DNA of 64,000 bases from Tubulanus polymorphus (taxonomy: Eukaryota; Nemertea; Palaeonemertea; Tubulaniformes; Tubulanidae). The notes beneath the pieces were generated by a model, which was not told the origin of the DNA, ran no database searches, and worked only from the letters and a program-made list of their open reading frames with translations. How positions within the stretch are numbered: the first letter of the stretch is position 1; the number at the start of each line of letters is the position of its first letter. The translations under genes were made by a program, and so were the position numbers. Positions 56,421-64,000 of this stretch are shown here, piece by piece. The DNA is taken from assembly GCF_964204645.1 (NCBI RefSeq), contig NC_134034.1, forward strand, positions 5,079,414-5,143,413, in the 5' to 3' direction.

Positions 56421-58346
56421 AATCCTGGGGTTGTCGCACAGTAGGTTGAGAAGTGGTAGGAACCATTTCTGAGCCGGCCAACATGGTGCTACCAGAACTA
56501 TGTTGCAATTGACTGATCTCTCTATTTGATCCAGTAGGCGCGGCAGGACTGGTGTGGGCGGGAACGCATACGCATGCATCCCCGACCAGTCCAGAGAGAA
56601 GGCATCGACCCCCCACGCTTCCGCGTCTGGAAACGGGGACACAAACAGAGGACACCTCCGATTGAACCGGGTGGCAAACAGATCCAGCAGCGGATTGCCA
56701 AAAATGCCCCGAACCCGATCGGCTACTTCTTGGTGGAGAACCCATTCTGTCGCAATAGCCTGACCTCGACGAGACAGAGCATCGGCCATCACGTTCCTTT
56801 TCCCTGCTAAATGTGCCACAGTCAGGGACACGCCCTTTGTCTGGCACCAAAGAAGAATTTTGGCCGACAGACCTGTGAGGGTTTCTGAGTGAGTGCCCCC
56901 TTGGTTCTGAAGGTAAGCCCTCACTGTTGAATTGTCTGTGGCTAACCAAACGTGGTGGCCCTCCACTCTCCTGTGAAAGAACTTCAGGGCCTTCCACACG
57001 GCCAGCATTTCTAGGAAATTTATGTGGTTGGTGGCCTCGTAGCGAGACCATTTCCCGGCTTTGACTCGGTTCTCCAGATGTGCCCCCCAACCTTGGTGAC
57101 TGGCATCCGTGAATACACGAACTGGAGCCTCTAACGGGGCTAGTGACACCCCGAGCCGAAGATTCGTAGTGGCCGCCCACCACTGAAGATCCGAACTTAG
57201 ATCGGTTGGAGGTACGGGAATCAAGGCCTCCCAGTTGCCCTTCGACTGAGACCAGAAGACCTTCCAATATTGTTGCAAGCGCCTGCTTCTGAGGCGGCCT
57301 AAGGGCACCACCAGACCCATGGAGCTGATGGAGCCTAGAAGCCGTGACCAGTAACGAGCTGTTCTCGGGGTTGTGGACACTCCCGCTACAGCTTCTTGAA
57401 GTTTGGCCACTCGAACCATAGACGGAAAGACTTTGCCGATTCGGAGATCGAAGTCCATGCCGAGATAAGTGAACTGTTGGGCCGGCGTCAACTGAGATTT
57501 TTCCCTGTTTACGCGGAACCCTAGCTGATGGACTAAGTCCAAGACTGAGGTCATTGCCTCCCGACATTCCTGAGCCGAATTCGCGACTATTAACCAGTCG
57601 TCGAGGTAAACGAACAGTCGAACACCCCTTGACTGAAGTACCTTCTGAACTGACTTGACCAACTTGGTGAAAACCCACGGGGCCGTACTGAGGCCAAATG
57701 GAAGAGACCTGAATTGGAACTGGCGGCCTTTCCACTTTATCCTGAGAAATCGCCGAGATTTTGGGTGAATTGGAACCTGAAAGTAAGCATCCTTCAGGTC
57801 CAATGAAGCCGCCCATTGACCCGGACGGAGCCCTTGAATCACGTCCTTGGGCTTGGTCATCCGGAACCTTGGAATGTCTAGGTGCCGATTGAGGGATGAC
57901 AGATCTATCACTGTCCGTTGACCCCCTGTGGCCTTTGGTACCATGAATATTCGAGAAAACCAGCCGGGAGAAGTTTCGTTGCAAACTGGTTCTATCGCTC
58001 CCTTCTCTGCCAGTTCCTTGAGAGCCGGAGAGATTAAGGCCTCCTGACCTGGTTTTGGCCGCATGTCGGGAGGTGACCTCATCAGGCGCGGTCGCCTTAG
58101 GAAACGGAGACGGTAGCCCCGAGAGACGACCCGGGAGGGCCAACCGTCTCCAAAGAGGTCGGACCAGTGGGTTGCTGCCTGCTGCAGACAACCTCCCACT
58201 GGTCCCAAGAATTCATTTCGAGTTTTTCCGAAAGGAAGAGCCCCTTTTTGGAGCCTTCCCCTTGCCTCGATACGAACCGGAACTGTTACGACCGGACGAG
58301 GCTTGACACGATTGTTGAAGTTGCGCGCTAGTTCTCCAACCGGCAT
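56175..58346 (-). CDS. DIRS reverse transcriptase-RNase H polyprotein
   Basis: A 723-codon open frame, apparently intact. RT motifs in order: SRIFMVPKATGGQRTVIDLS (about 131-150), SLDLKDAYFQVPIH (181-194), FRSLPFGLSTAPWVFTKL (212-229) and the catalytic FVYLDDWLI (YLDD at 247-250). RNase H acidic residues: D414 (VFTDASHQGWG), E446 (INFLEMLAVW), D471 (LATDNSTVRAYL) and the final D in VMADALSRRG. DIRS elements also carry a DNA methylase-like region after RNase H; here the C-terminal 150 residues (DLFATRFNRRCPLFVSPFPD...) fit the usual post-RNase H region but show no methylase motif that I recognise. Activity would copy element RNA into cDNA. Confidence 0.9.
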   Translation of the reverse strand: MPVGELARNFNNRVKPRPVVTVPVRIEARGRLQKGALPFGKTRNEFLGPVGGCLQQAATHWSDLFGDGWPSRVVSRGYRLRFLRRPRLMRSPPDMRPKPGQEALISPALKELAEKGAIEPVCNETSPGWFSRIFMVPKATGGQRTVIDLSSLNRHLDIPRFRMTKPKDVIQGLRPGQWAASLDLKDAYFQVPIHPKSRRFLRIKWKGRQFQFRSLPFGLSTAPWVFTKLVKSVQKVLQSRGVRLFVYLDDWLIVANSAQECREAMTSVLDLVHQLGFRVNREKSQLTPAQQFTYLGMDFDLRIGKVFPSMVRVAKLQEAVAGVSTTPRTARYWSRLLGSISSMGLVVPLGRLRSRRLQQYWKVFWSQSKGNWEALIPVPPTDLSSDLQWWAATTNLRLGVSLAPLEAPVRVFTDASHQGWGAHLENRVKAGKWSRYEATNHINFLEMLAVWKALKFFHRRVEGHHVWLATDNSTVRAYLQNQGGTHSETLTGLSAKILLWCQTKGVSLTVAHLAGKRNVMADALSRRGQAIATEWVLHQEVADRVRGIFGNPLLDLFATRFNRRCPLFVSPFPDAEAWGVDAFSLDWSGMHAYAFPPTPVLPRLLDQIERSVNCNIVLVAPCWPAQKWFLPLLNLLCDNPRILPNFPSLLSQGIFRHHPNSQWLNLLAWPLSSDPCQLQAFQNRLPPLSQDLSGHQQVPFTMPNGVILRIGVLQGKLIHAHPL

Positions 58347-59244
58347 CCGAAGCCGCCTGAGAAAGCGCTGAAGTTTGAGATGGTCCTGTTTGCATCCGTG
58401 CCGAACCTTGCGCCGCCGGCGTCGGACCAGAACGCTTTTTCCACGGAGTTCGGGGGTTGGACTTGGCCTGAACCTCCCGAATCTTCCTCAGCTCTGCGGA
58501 AACCGGAGCGCACCAACCGGAGAAGAGACGTGAAGACATCCCCAATGGGGCTCTCAGCAAAGCATTGGACACCATATCCGGTAGACGAGTTTTGGCACTG
58601 GAGTCCATCACTGACTGACGGGAGGCTAACACCAGATTAGCCTGACCCCGAACCGACAACGGAATTACATGCGAAACAGACCGAGCCAAAGATTGGATAA
58701 TCCGGTCCATTCCCTCCAGTTTTAGGGCAACTGACTCTGGGTCGGAGCCCGCATGAACGGCGGCGTGAGTCTCGCGAAGCTCACCCGTCAACACCTTAAG
58801 TGCCATATCTTGAAACGAACCAACCCTGGAAAGATTGTCCAGGATTGACGTCATGGCCACCAAACCGGACTTAGGCAAACGAATACCCGACTGTGCTGTA
58901 ACAGTATCCGAGCTGATCAAAGTATAATCAGCATCCAGGCAGTTATGACTGTGATCCACAGCACCTGGAGTTGCGTAATACGCCGAGCGAAATGCGCCTA
59001 AAGGTGGATCGGTTGAACTAAAATATTTCCCAGATTTCATACCCCGTTCTGGAGGGGGTAATGAAAAAGTTCCAGGCCGACATTCACCCCATAATTGCGT
59101 ATCCAATCGAGCCCATTCTCTTGAAACCGCTGACGATTCCCGTAAAACGTTAAGATCGGAGTCCGGAGGGCGATAAGCTTCCATCGACCAGAGGAGCTGC
59201 TGTGGGCTTAGCGCGAGTTGCCCCGTGCTTGACAAAGAACTCAC
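58213..59244 (-). CDS. DIRS gag-like protein, C-terminal frame
   Basis: 343 codons. A helical, polar protein with GIRLPKSGLVAMTSILDNLS, DPESVALKLEGMDRIIQSLA and a basic Arg/Ser/Gly-rich tail, as in DIRS ORF1 products that coat the RNA. Its end overlaps the start of the RT frame (58346). The upstream sequence connects through another frame (59344-59150) to the N-terminal gag frame, so ORF1 appears split into three frames. Confidence 0.65.
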   Translation of the reverse strand: MSSLSSTGQLALSPQQLLWSMEAYRPPDSDLNVLRESSAVSREWARLDTQLWGECRPGTFSLPPPERGMKSGKYFSSTDPPLGAFRSAYYATPGAVDHSHNCLDADYTLISSDTVTAQSGIRLPKSGLVAMTSILDNLSRVGSFQDMALKVLTGELRETHAAVHAGSDPESVALKLEGMDRIIQSLARSVSHVIPLSVRGQANLVLASRQSVMDSSAKTRLPDMVSNALLRAPLGMSSRLFSGWCAPVSAELRKIREVQAKSNPRTPWKKRSGPTPAAQGSARMQTGPSQTSALSQAASDAGWRTSAQLQQSCQASSGRNSSGSYRGKGKAPKRGSSFRKNSK

Positions 59245-59566
59245 TTATCATCGCTCTAAATGGCATGTCCCCCGCTGGTTCGGATAAAACTGAACGGGAC
59301 GGAGATACATTGCGAGCCAGGGAAGCCCCCATCGTCTGGGGCAACCCACAATTGCTTGCGACAGGAACGACCCCAGAAGGAATTGCCGCCTCTGGGACCG
59401 GATCCTCATTGAAATCAGTCAGAATTCCGAAAAACTGAGTGGGCTGGTGAACTTCTAACCGGACAATCAGGAATAGGCTTACCTGTTGTAGAAGTTGCAG
59501 CGACTTGTTGCGACGAAGATAACAAGTTTAAAATTTTCTCCTCAAATACATGGAAATCCTTCTGAG

Positions 59567-60466
59567 TCAGGTATTTTCCAGTATCCCGACGATCATGCCG
59601 ACTTCGGTGACGGTCCCTCGAACGGGATCGCGACCTACTAGAAGAATCGCTTTCATCGCTAACCGACGTCGACCAACGATGAGAAGACCGACGGCGAAAC
59701 TTCCGACAATAACGATCGTAGTCCCTCTCGCGATCAAACCTTGATCTGCGAGAAGGAGATCTTGCTCGTTTATTACGCTCACGGCGTCTAAATCTAGTGG
59801 GAGAGCGAGCTCTATCCCCGGAGCGACGATCAGAATCAGACGATGAACGTACCGGATGTTTTGAACCGGACGTCTGGACCGGACCGGTGGCCGAACCGGA
59901 CCCATGCCCGACCCGGACCGGACCGGTACCGACCGAACCGGTGCGGGCCGTTTGCGACTACCGCGGCGCGCGCTCGGTTCCGAACATGTAGTCTGAACCG
60001 GCCGAACCGGTGAACGACCAGAGACCGGTGAATGACCGGAGACCGGTGCCGGTGAACGACCAGAGACCGGTGAATGACCGGAGACCGGTGCCGGTGAACC
60101 AGCGTTCCTCCCCGGTGAACGGAGTTGGGAAGCCGATCGTACCTGAACGACCGGCGACCGCTCCGCTTTACGATAAGAAACAGGATTAGAAACGTCGGTT
60201 GGCACATCGGCCGAAACCGACGAATCCCTGCTAACTCGACGACGATCTCTTAGTTTAAGAGCCTTATCGGCCCGAAACCAAAGGTCCTCGGACCACACGA
60301 CGCAAATATTGCAAGGATTGCTCCTTGCACATATTTGACCGGATTTGCGCCTGCACGACGCACATGAATCGTGGTTGTCCCAGGCGCCAAACAAATGCCC
60401 GCATCCCTCCCCGCCACGATGCTGACCCTTAGGAGGGGGTGGCATAATTATCCTGTTACAAATCAA
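59567..60466 (-). CDS. DIRS gag-like protein, N-terminal frame
   Basis: 299 codons. After the start comes GCGHLFGAWDNHDSCASCRR, then ICARSNPCNICVVW, a Cys/His cluster typical of the N-terminus of DIRS gag. The middle (about 60120-59950) is a short tandem repeat encoding SPVSGRSPAPVSGH units, a likely unstable region. The C-terminal part is probably out of frame relative to the true protein. Confidence 0.65.
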   Translation of the reverse strand: MICNRIIMPPPPKGQHRGGEGCGHLFGAWDNHDSCASCRRKSGQICARSNPCNICVVWSEDLWFRADKALKLRDRRRVSRDSSVSADVPTDVSNPVSYRKAERSPVVQVRSASQLRSPGRNAGSPAPVSGHSPVSGRSPAPVSGHSPVSGRSPVRPVQTTCSEPSARRGSRKRPAPVRSVPVRSGSGMGPVRPPVRSRRPVQNIRYVHRLILIVAPGIELALPLDLDAVSVINEQDLLLADQGLIARGTTIVIVGSFAVGLLIVGRRRLAMKAILLVGRDPVRGTVTEVGMIVGILENT

Positions 60467-60787
60467 AACAATTCAATTCAATTCAATCAAATTATATTTG
60501 TAAATAAAATTCTTACGGAAAAAAAGAAATCAGGGATAACCCCCAAACCGAACGGACTCACCGTTACGAGAGTGAAAACTCCCTAATATCCTAATTCCCA
60601 GATTTTTACGGCGAAAAAATCCAACGCGTTCTACTGCGAGAACGCCAAGAAAAAAGATGTCGGATTTCGCCGGTGGCTAAATGCAATACCGCAGGGCCGG
60701 GTCGTATAGAAAAACCATTGGCGATAAATCCAAATTTAGAAAATATTGGCATAAACCATAGGAAAGGGTACAGTACTCGATGGAAAT

Positions 60788-60975
60788 ACATCAGAGGCAA
60801 AAGGGATCCGTACAAAGGTGCGTTAATCGAAGAATGCTGGATTTACGGAAACTAATGACTGGAGAACGTGTTTATTTCGAACATTACGAGAAACGACCGT
60901 GGATAAAAGGCGATGTTGTCGATATCCTGGGAATTCATGGGGATAAGGCCTTTTTTTTAAAATTAGTTGGAGTAC
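60788..60975 (+). pseudogene. Ty3/Gypsy integrase C-terminus, 3' of the DIRS insertion
   Basis: The plus strand reads RQKGSVQRCVNRRMLDLRKL then MTGERVYFEHYEKRPWIKGD and VVDILGIHGDKA, the C-terminal integrase region that should follow the frame broken at 54695. It proves that the DIRS element landed inside this Gypsy copy. After about 60950 the sequence becomes T- and A-run-rich with no LTR found. Confidence 0.82.
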
Positions 60976-61359
60976 GGATTTTTTTGGGGGAAAGTGGAAG
61001 GGCAAAGGGAAAAAAAAATTTTTTTTTTAAACCAGTGCCAGGATCTTCGAAGGGCAAAGGACAAAATATAAAAAATAAATTTTCTTTTTGTTTGTTTCGA
61101 TTTTGTACTTATTTTAGGAAAGGCAAAAAATGTTTTTGCATAAATTTTCTAAAGGATTAGAAATAAAAAAATAATTTTCTTACATTTCAAGCGCCTTTCA
61201 CATTGATTTTCCTATTTAAATGACTGTTCGAAAGAAATTAAGTTATAGGGATGCAATTTGTAAGGTACAAGTAGATTCGGTTCCGATTAGAGAAATGAGC
61301 CGAATCGTGGACCCAAGACAGAGCCTCGATACCACGCCAGCCACTTTACCGACGATTCC

Positions 61360-62280
61360 ATCGCGCATACCAAGCTTGGTCAATATCAGATAATAATACC
61401 AAATTTCGTCAAGATTGGATAATAATTGTAGGACAAGTTGGGATTTGAAGATTATACAAGCGCCACCCGTACAGCGCCCCCTAGAGATTAAATTTGGAAA
61501 ACCGCTCTATTAGTTTTTAGTCCTTGGCCCATAGTATCTACATAGTATCTACATAAGTTTTGTCAACATCCGACTAGAATTGTAGGACGAATAGCGATTC
61601 AAAGATTTTACAAGTGTGGCCTGCACAGCGCCTCCTAAAGGTCAAATTGGGAAAACGGCTCTATTTCATTTTGTCTTTTGGCCTGTAGTATTTATATACC
61701 AAGTTTTGTCAAGATTGGTTATAATTTTAGGGCAAGTTGCGATTTAAAGATTTTACAAGCACCACCCGTACAGCGCCCCCCAGAGATCAAATTGGAAAAC
61801 GTCTCTATAACTTTTTAGCCCTTGGCCCATAGTATCTACATGCCAAGTTTCGTCAACATCTGACAATAATTGTAGGACAAGTAGCGATTTAAAGATGTTA
61901 CAAGCGCCACCCGTACAGTGCCCCCTAGAGATCAAATTGGGAAAAACGGCTCTATAACTTTTTAGCCCTTGGCTTGTAGTATCTACATACTAAGTTTCGT
62001 CAACATCGGATAATAATTGTAGGACAAGTAGCGATTTAAAGATTTTGCAAGCGCCACCCGTACAGCGCCCCTAGCAATCAAATTGGGAAAACGGCTCTAT
62101 ATCTTTTTAGCCCTTGGCCCATATTGGCTTCACACCAAGTCTGGTCAAGATTAGAAAAGAACTGTAGCACTAGTAGCAAATTGAAGCAAAAGTTGGCGGA
62201 CGGACGGACACTATGACAGACGACGACGGATAATCACTCTCACCCATCAGCTCCGCTGACCTCCAGTCACAGCGGAGCTA
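61360..62280. repeat. ~146-bp tandem repeat element ending in GGAC run and hairpin
   Basis: About six monomers marked by ACCAAGTTT(C/T)GTCAA(C/G)AT at about 61370, 61545, 61695, 61840, 61987 and 62131. Each has CGCCACCCGTACAGCGCCCC and TTTTTAGCCCTTGGCCCATA. It ends with GGCGGACGGACGGAC (about 62196) and the hairpin AGCTCCGCTG..CAGCGGAGCT (62249-62279). It is intronic in the minus-strand gene. It has the same plan as 10760-11750 but a different sequence. Confidence 0.85.
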
Positions 62281-62374
62281 AAAATGTCACGAGCTACAAG
62301 ACATGAATGCAATAGCTTGCTGGGACTTGAGTCCCAAGTGGGCTAAAAACTTGGTCACTGATAAATATACTTAC

Positions 62375-62554
62375 AAATATACTTTTATGCATTTGCAGTA
62401 AAAGCGATTGTGAAGTTTGATCTCCACTGAATCCATTTTGAGCAGGCGGACTAACCAGAATAAATGGACCGTCTGTCTGTAGTTTAAATGAGATCGCTGT
62501 CTCATTGAAATTGCTGAGCTTTACTCTACGAATCTGAACTGATTCAGCTAATAC
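62375..62554 (-). CDS. DLEC1: ASH-domain ciliary protein (DLEC1/CFAP81-like), internal exon
   Basis: 180 nt in phase 0, from acceptor AATTGGCAG to donor TTT|GTAAGT. It reads VLAESVQIRRVKLSNFNETA, ISFKLQTDGPFILVSPP and LLLQMHKSIF. V.L.N......F.L...GPF.......L.P.....V is the alternating-strand pattern of an ASH/MSP domain. The splice to the exon at 53162 is in phase and gives ...MHKSIF-VELGFYM..., completing a beta strand. Upstream exons should lie beyond 62600 but none could be placed before the window ends. Confidence 0.72.
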
Positions 62555-62599
62555 CTGCCAATTGATAAACAAATCAAATAAATTGATAATCAAATCAAA

Positions 62600-64000
62600 A
62601 ACAATTCGATGAATGATTGATGAATTATATCAATTGGTAAGTGAATCAAAATAATCCAATGACTTTGTACTTTGTGTAGTAGCTATGGCACATACATTTT
62701 TAACCCATTAGCACTCAGGAGTTTCACTATGCAGTGTCAATTACTCCTCAGAAAAATTAAGGGAAAATCCAAGTTCATCGCGATACTGAATAGCTCATTT
62801 GCTGTTTATTTTCATGCATTACAAGTTTGCGTTATTTTGGAGTAAATAGTCAAGGCTTTCATATGATGTAAGATTTGATGAGGTGGGCCACCAAAATCGT
62901 GTCCTTTTTGCCCCCTGAAATTCACCCAAACTTAGTTGGATTTTAAGTGAGCGCTCAGATCTGTCAAGTTCTTACTCCTACTACTGGAGAATTTCAAGTA
63001 GGAAGATATTGATTCCTGTATGGTATTTTGAGGACATGGGTGTCTAGTTTATCATAAGATATCGGGTTCGAATCCCGCTATAGGGCCTAACCATTTATGT
63101 GCAGCATACGAAAAAAGTGTCAGGGCAGATTCCGGCGGCTTGAGGAGTAATAGGCAGTGCGGATACGGGCGGCATGAGTGCTAAATGGGGTAATATCAAA
63201 TCTACACTATAATACCCATAGAATAAAAATTAGTCCCATGGATAAATCCCAATAGTGGTCTAGTCCCAATGGATCAATACAACTTTCTAGAAACGATGCA
63301 GAAAGAGCTTCAGTCTCCATAAATCTCGATATGACATCATCAAATCATTCAATCTAAAGCCAGGTGGACACTAGGCAATTTTTAGTTGCCAATAGAAAGA
63401 TTTTATATCGACGGCAATTTTTACAAAATCGGAGTCCGTCATCAGCGACCACACATTAGACAGTTTCTATCACCGAATCGCTGACATCCTTGCTTGCCAG
63501 GGCTTGATTCCCGTCCACTGAACCTCACGCTAACACAAACCCTGGCCGCAAACCCTTCATATGGTCTATTACATTGCCCATTTCTTGGCCAGATAGCATC
63601 CACCAGTCTGTATTTCAGTCCACCAATCAGATGCGTGGTAATTATGTAGTTAACAAACCTGCCGGCAAAAATCAATGCATCTGTTTGGCTAGATATATAG
63701 ACTGGTGGGCATTGAGTGTTAACCTGTCCACCCAAGAAATCTTGGCCTTTGTTACCATTATTATGAAGGGTGGCGGTCAGTGTTTGTGTTGACGTGAGCC
63801 CCGACAAGTGGCAATCTAACCTTGGCAATCGAGGATGAATCGCAGGTCGCGAAGTGGTGCCACATGATTACGAAATGGCCGCATTTCATTTTCGGCTGTG
63901 GGGGTCGCCATTTTGTGAATGCACATGATTTCTACATTGGAGCTGATTGGCTGTTTTTGATTGGATTCAAAGCGATTCGTCGCTAGTAGCCGCACACTAG
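62600..64000. other. Intron or upstream region, no exon placed
   Basis: Contains a tRNA-like 3' half (about 63075-63110). From about 63360 it holds what may be a DNA-element copy, with ATGGCGACCCC on the minus strand near 63910 and a CGATTCGTCGCTAGTAGCCG word at the window end that recalls Harbinger-type termini. The ORF at 63442-63828 (minus) has no domain I recognise. Confidence 0.4.
63055..63090 (+). repeat. tRNA-like 3' half (B box)
   Basis: GATATCGGGTTCGAATCCCGCTA forms a T-arm with a perfect B box (GGTTCGAATCC). No matching D-arm or acceptor stem is present upstream, so a working tRNA is unlikely; a decayed tRNA or tRNA-derived SINE fits better. Confidence 0.4.

Larger units (their letters stand above)
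54696..60787 (-). mobile_element. Structurally complete DIRS-like retroelement
   Basis: A 6.1 kb element coding on the minus strand. Inverted terminal repeats of about 140 bp (54715-54862 and 60648-60787) share ...CCAATATTTTCTAAATTTGG.. and CGACCCGGCCCTGCGGTATT. An internal complementary region (54917-55011) is the reverse complement of both outer edges. Gene order is gag, then overlapping RT-RNase H and tyrosine recombinase, as in DIRS1. There is no integrase and no target duplication, in line with recombinase-based insertion through a circle. It sits in the integrase of a Gypsy element. The gag and recombinase frames are broken, so it is recently dead or non-autonomous. Confidence 0.92.

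Noticed and set aside
56420-58191. Upstream part of the 750-codon minus-strand frame
   Set aside because: A shadow of the RT-RNase H frame; only its 3' end, the recombinase N-terminus, is real.
59797-60207. ORFs in other frames over the DIRS gag region
   Set aside because: Arise from the low-complexity repeat encoding SPVSGRSP units; no domain.
63055-63090. Functional tRNA gene
   Set aside because: Only a T-arm is present; no acceptor stem or D-arm pairs with it.

Overview
This is an animal nuclear genome window: sparse coding sequence, spliceosomal introns, AT-rich intergenic DNA and a very heavy, nested load of transposable elements. Three signs suggest a protostome, probably a lophotrochozoan such as a mollusc or a relative: a pigment-dispersing factor (PDF/cerebrin) neuropeptide gene, DIRS and Penelope-like retroelements together, and tandem arrays that end in (GGAC)n. 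The species cannot be named from the sequence.

Host genes. (1) A two-exon PDF/cerebrin precursor lies on the minus strand (coding exons 19417-19319 and 18797-18663). (2) An unidentified single-exon gene of about 364 codons lies on the plus strand (49039-50133). (3) The last four coding exons of a minus-strand gene with ASH-type beta domains, best guess DLEC1/CFAP81, lie at 62554-62375, 53162-52983, 52349-52196 and 51908-51745. Genes 2 and 3 converge. The 9.2 kb intron of gene 3 carries a three-level nest: a deleted Ty3/Gypsy element is interrupted inside its integrase by a structurally complete DIRS-like element.

Layout. 0-3.6 kb: an AT-rich, virus-like ORF set (minus strand) cut by a TIR element that itself contains a Tigger-like insertion, then a Penelope-like fragment bounded by a perfect 32-bp inverted repeat around (AT)n. 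3.6-6 kb: a broken LINE interrupted by a Penelope-like terminus with a hammerhead-like core. 5.7-9.9 kb: a near-identical 2.09 kb tandem duplication. 10-16.1 kb: a MITE, a 145-bp tandem-repeat element, a second LINE, a Harbinger MITE and a third retroelement relic. 16.1-26.7 kb: mostly unique DNA with the PDF gene. 26.7-28.0 kb: a 651-bp tandem duplication. 28-35 kb: mostly unique, with a Harbinger deletion derivative. 35.2-39.6 kb: a TIR element around a second AT-rich, virus-like island. 39.6-47.5 kb: mostly unique. 47.6-49 kb: a related TIR element filled with a 50-bp satellite. 49-62.6 kb: genes 2 and 3 with the retroelement nest. 61.4-62.3 kb: a second ~146-bp array.

The most informative points are the PDF gene (short exons, easily missed), the complete DIRS architecture including its internal complementary region, and the two paralogous virus-like ORF pairs in separate AT-rich islands.
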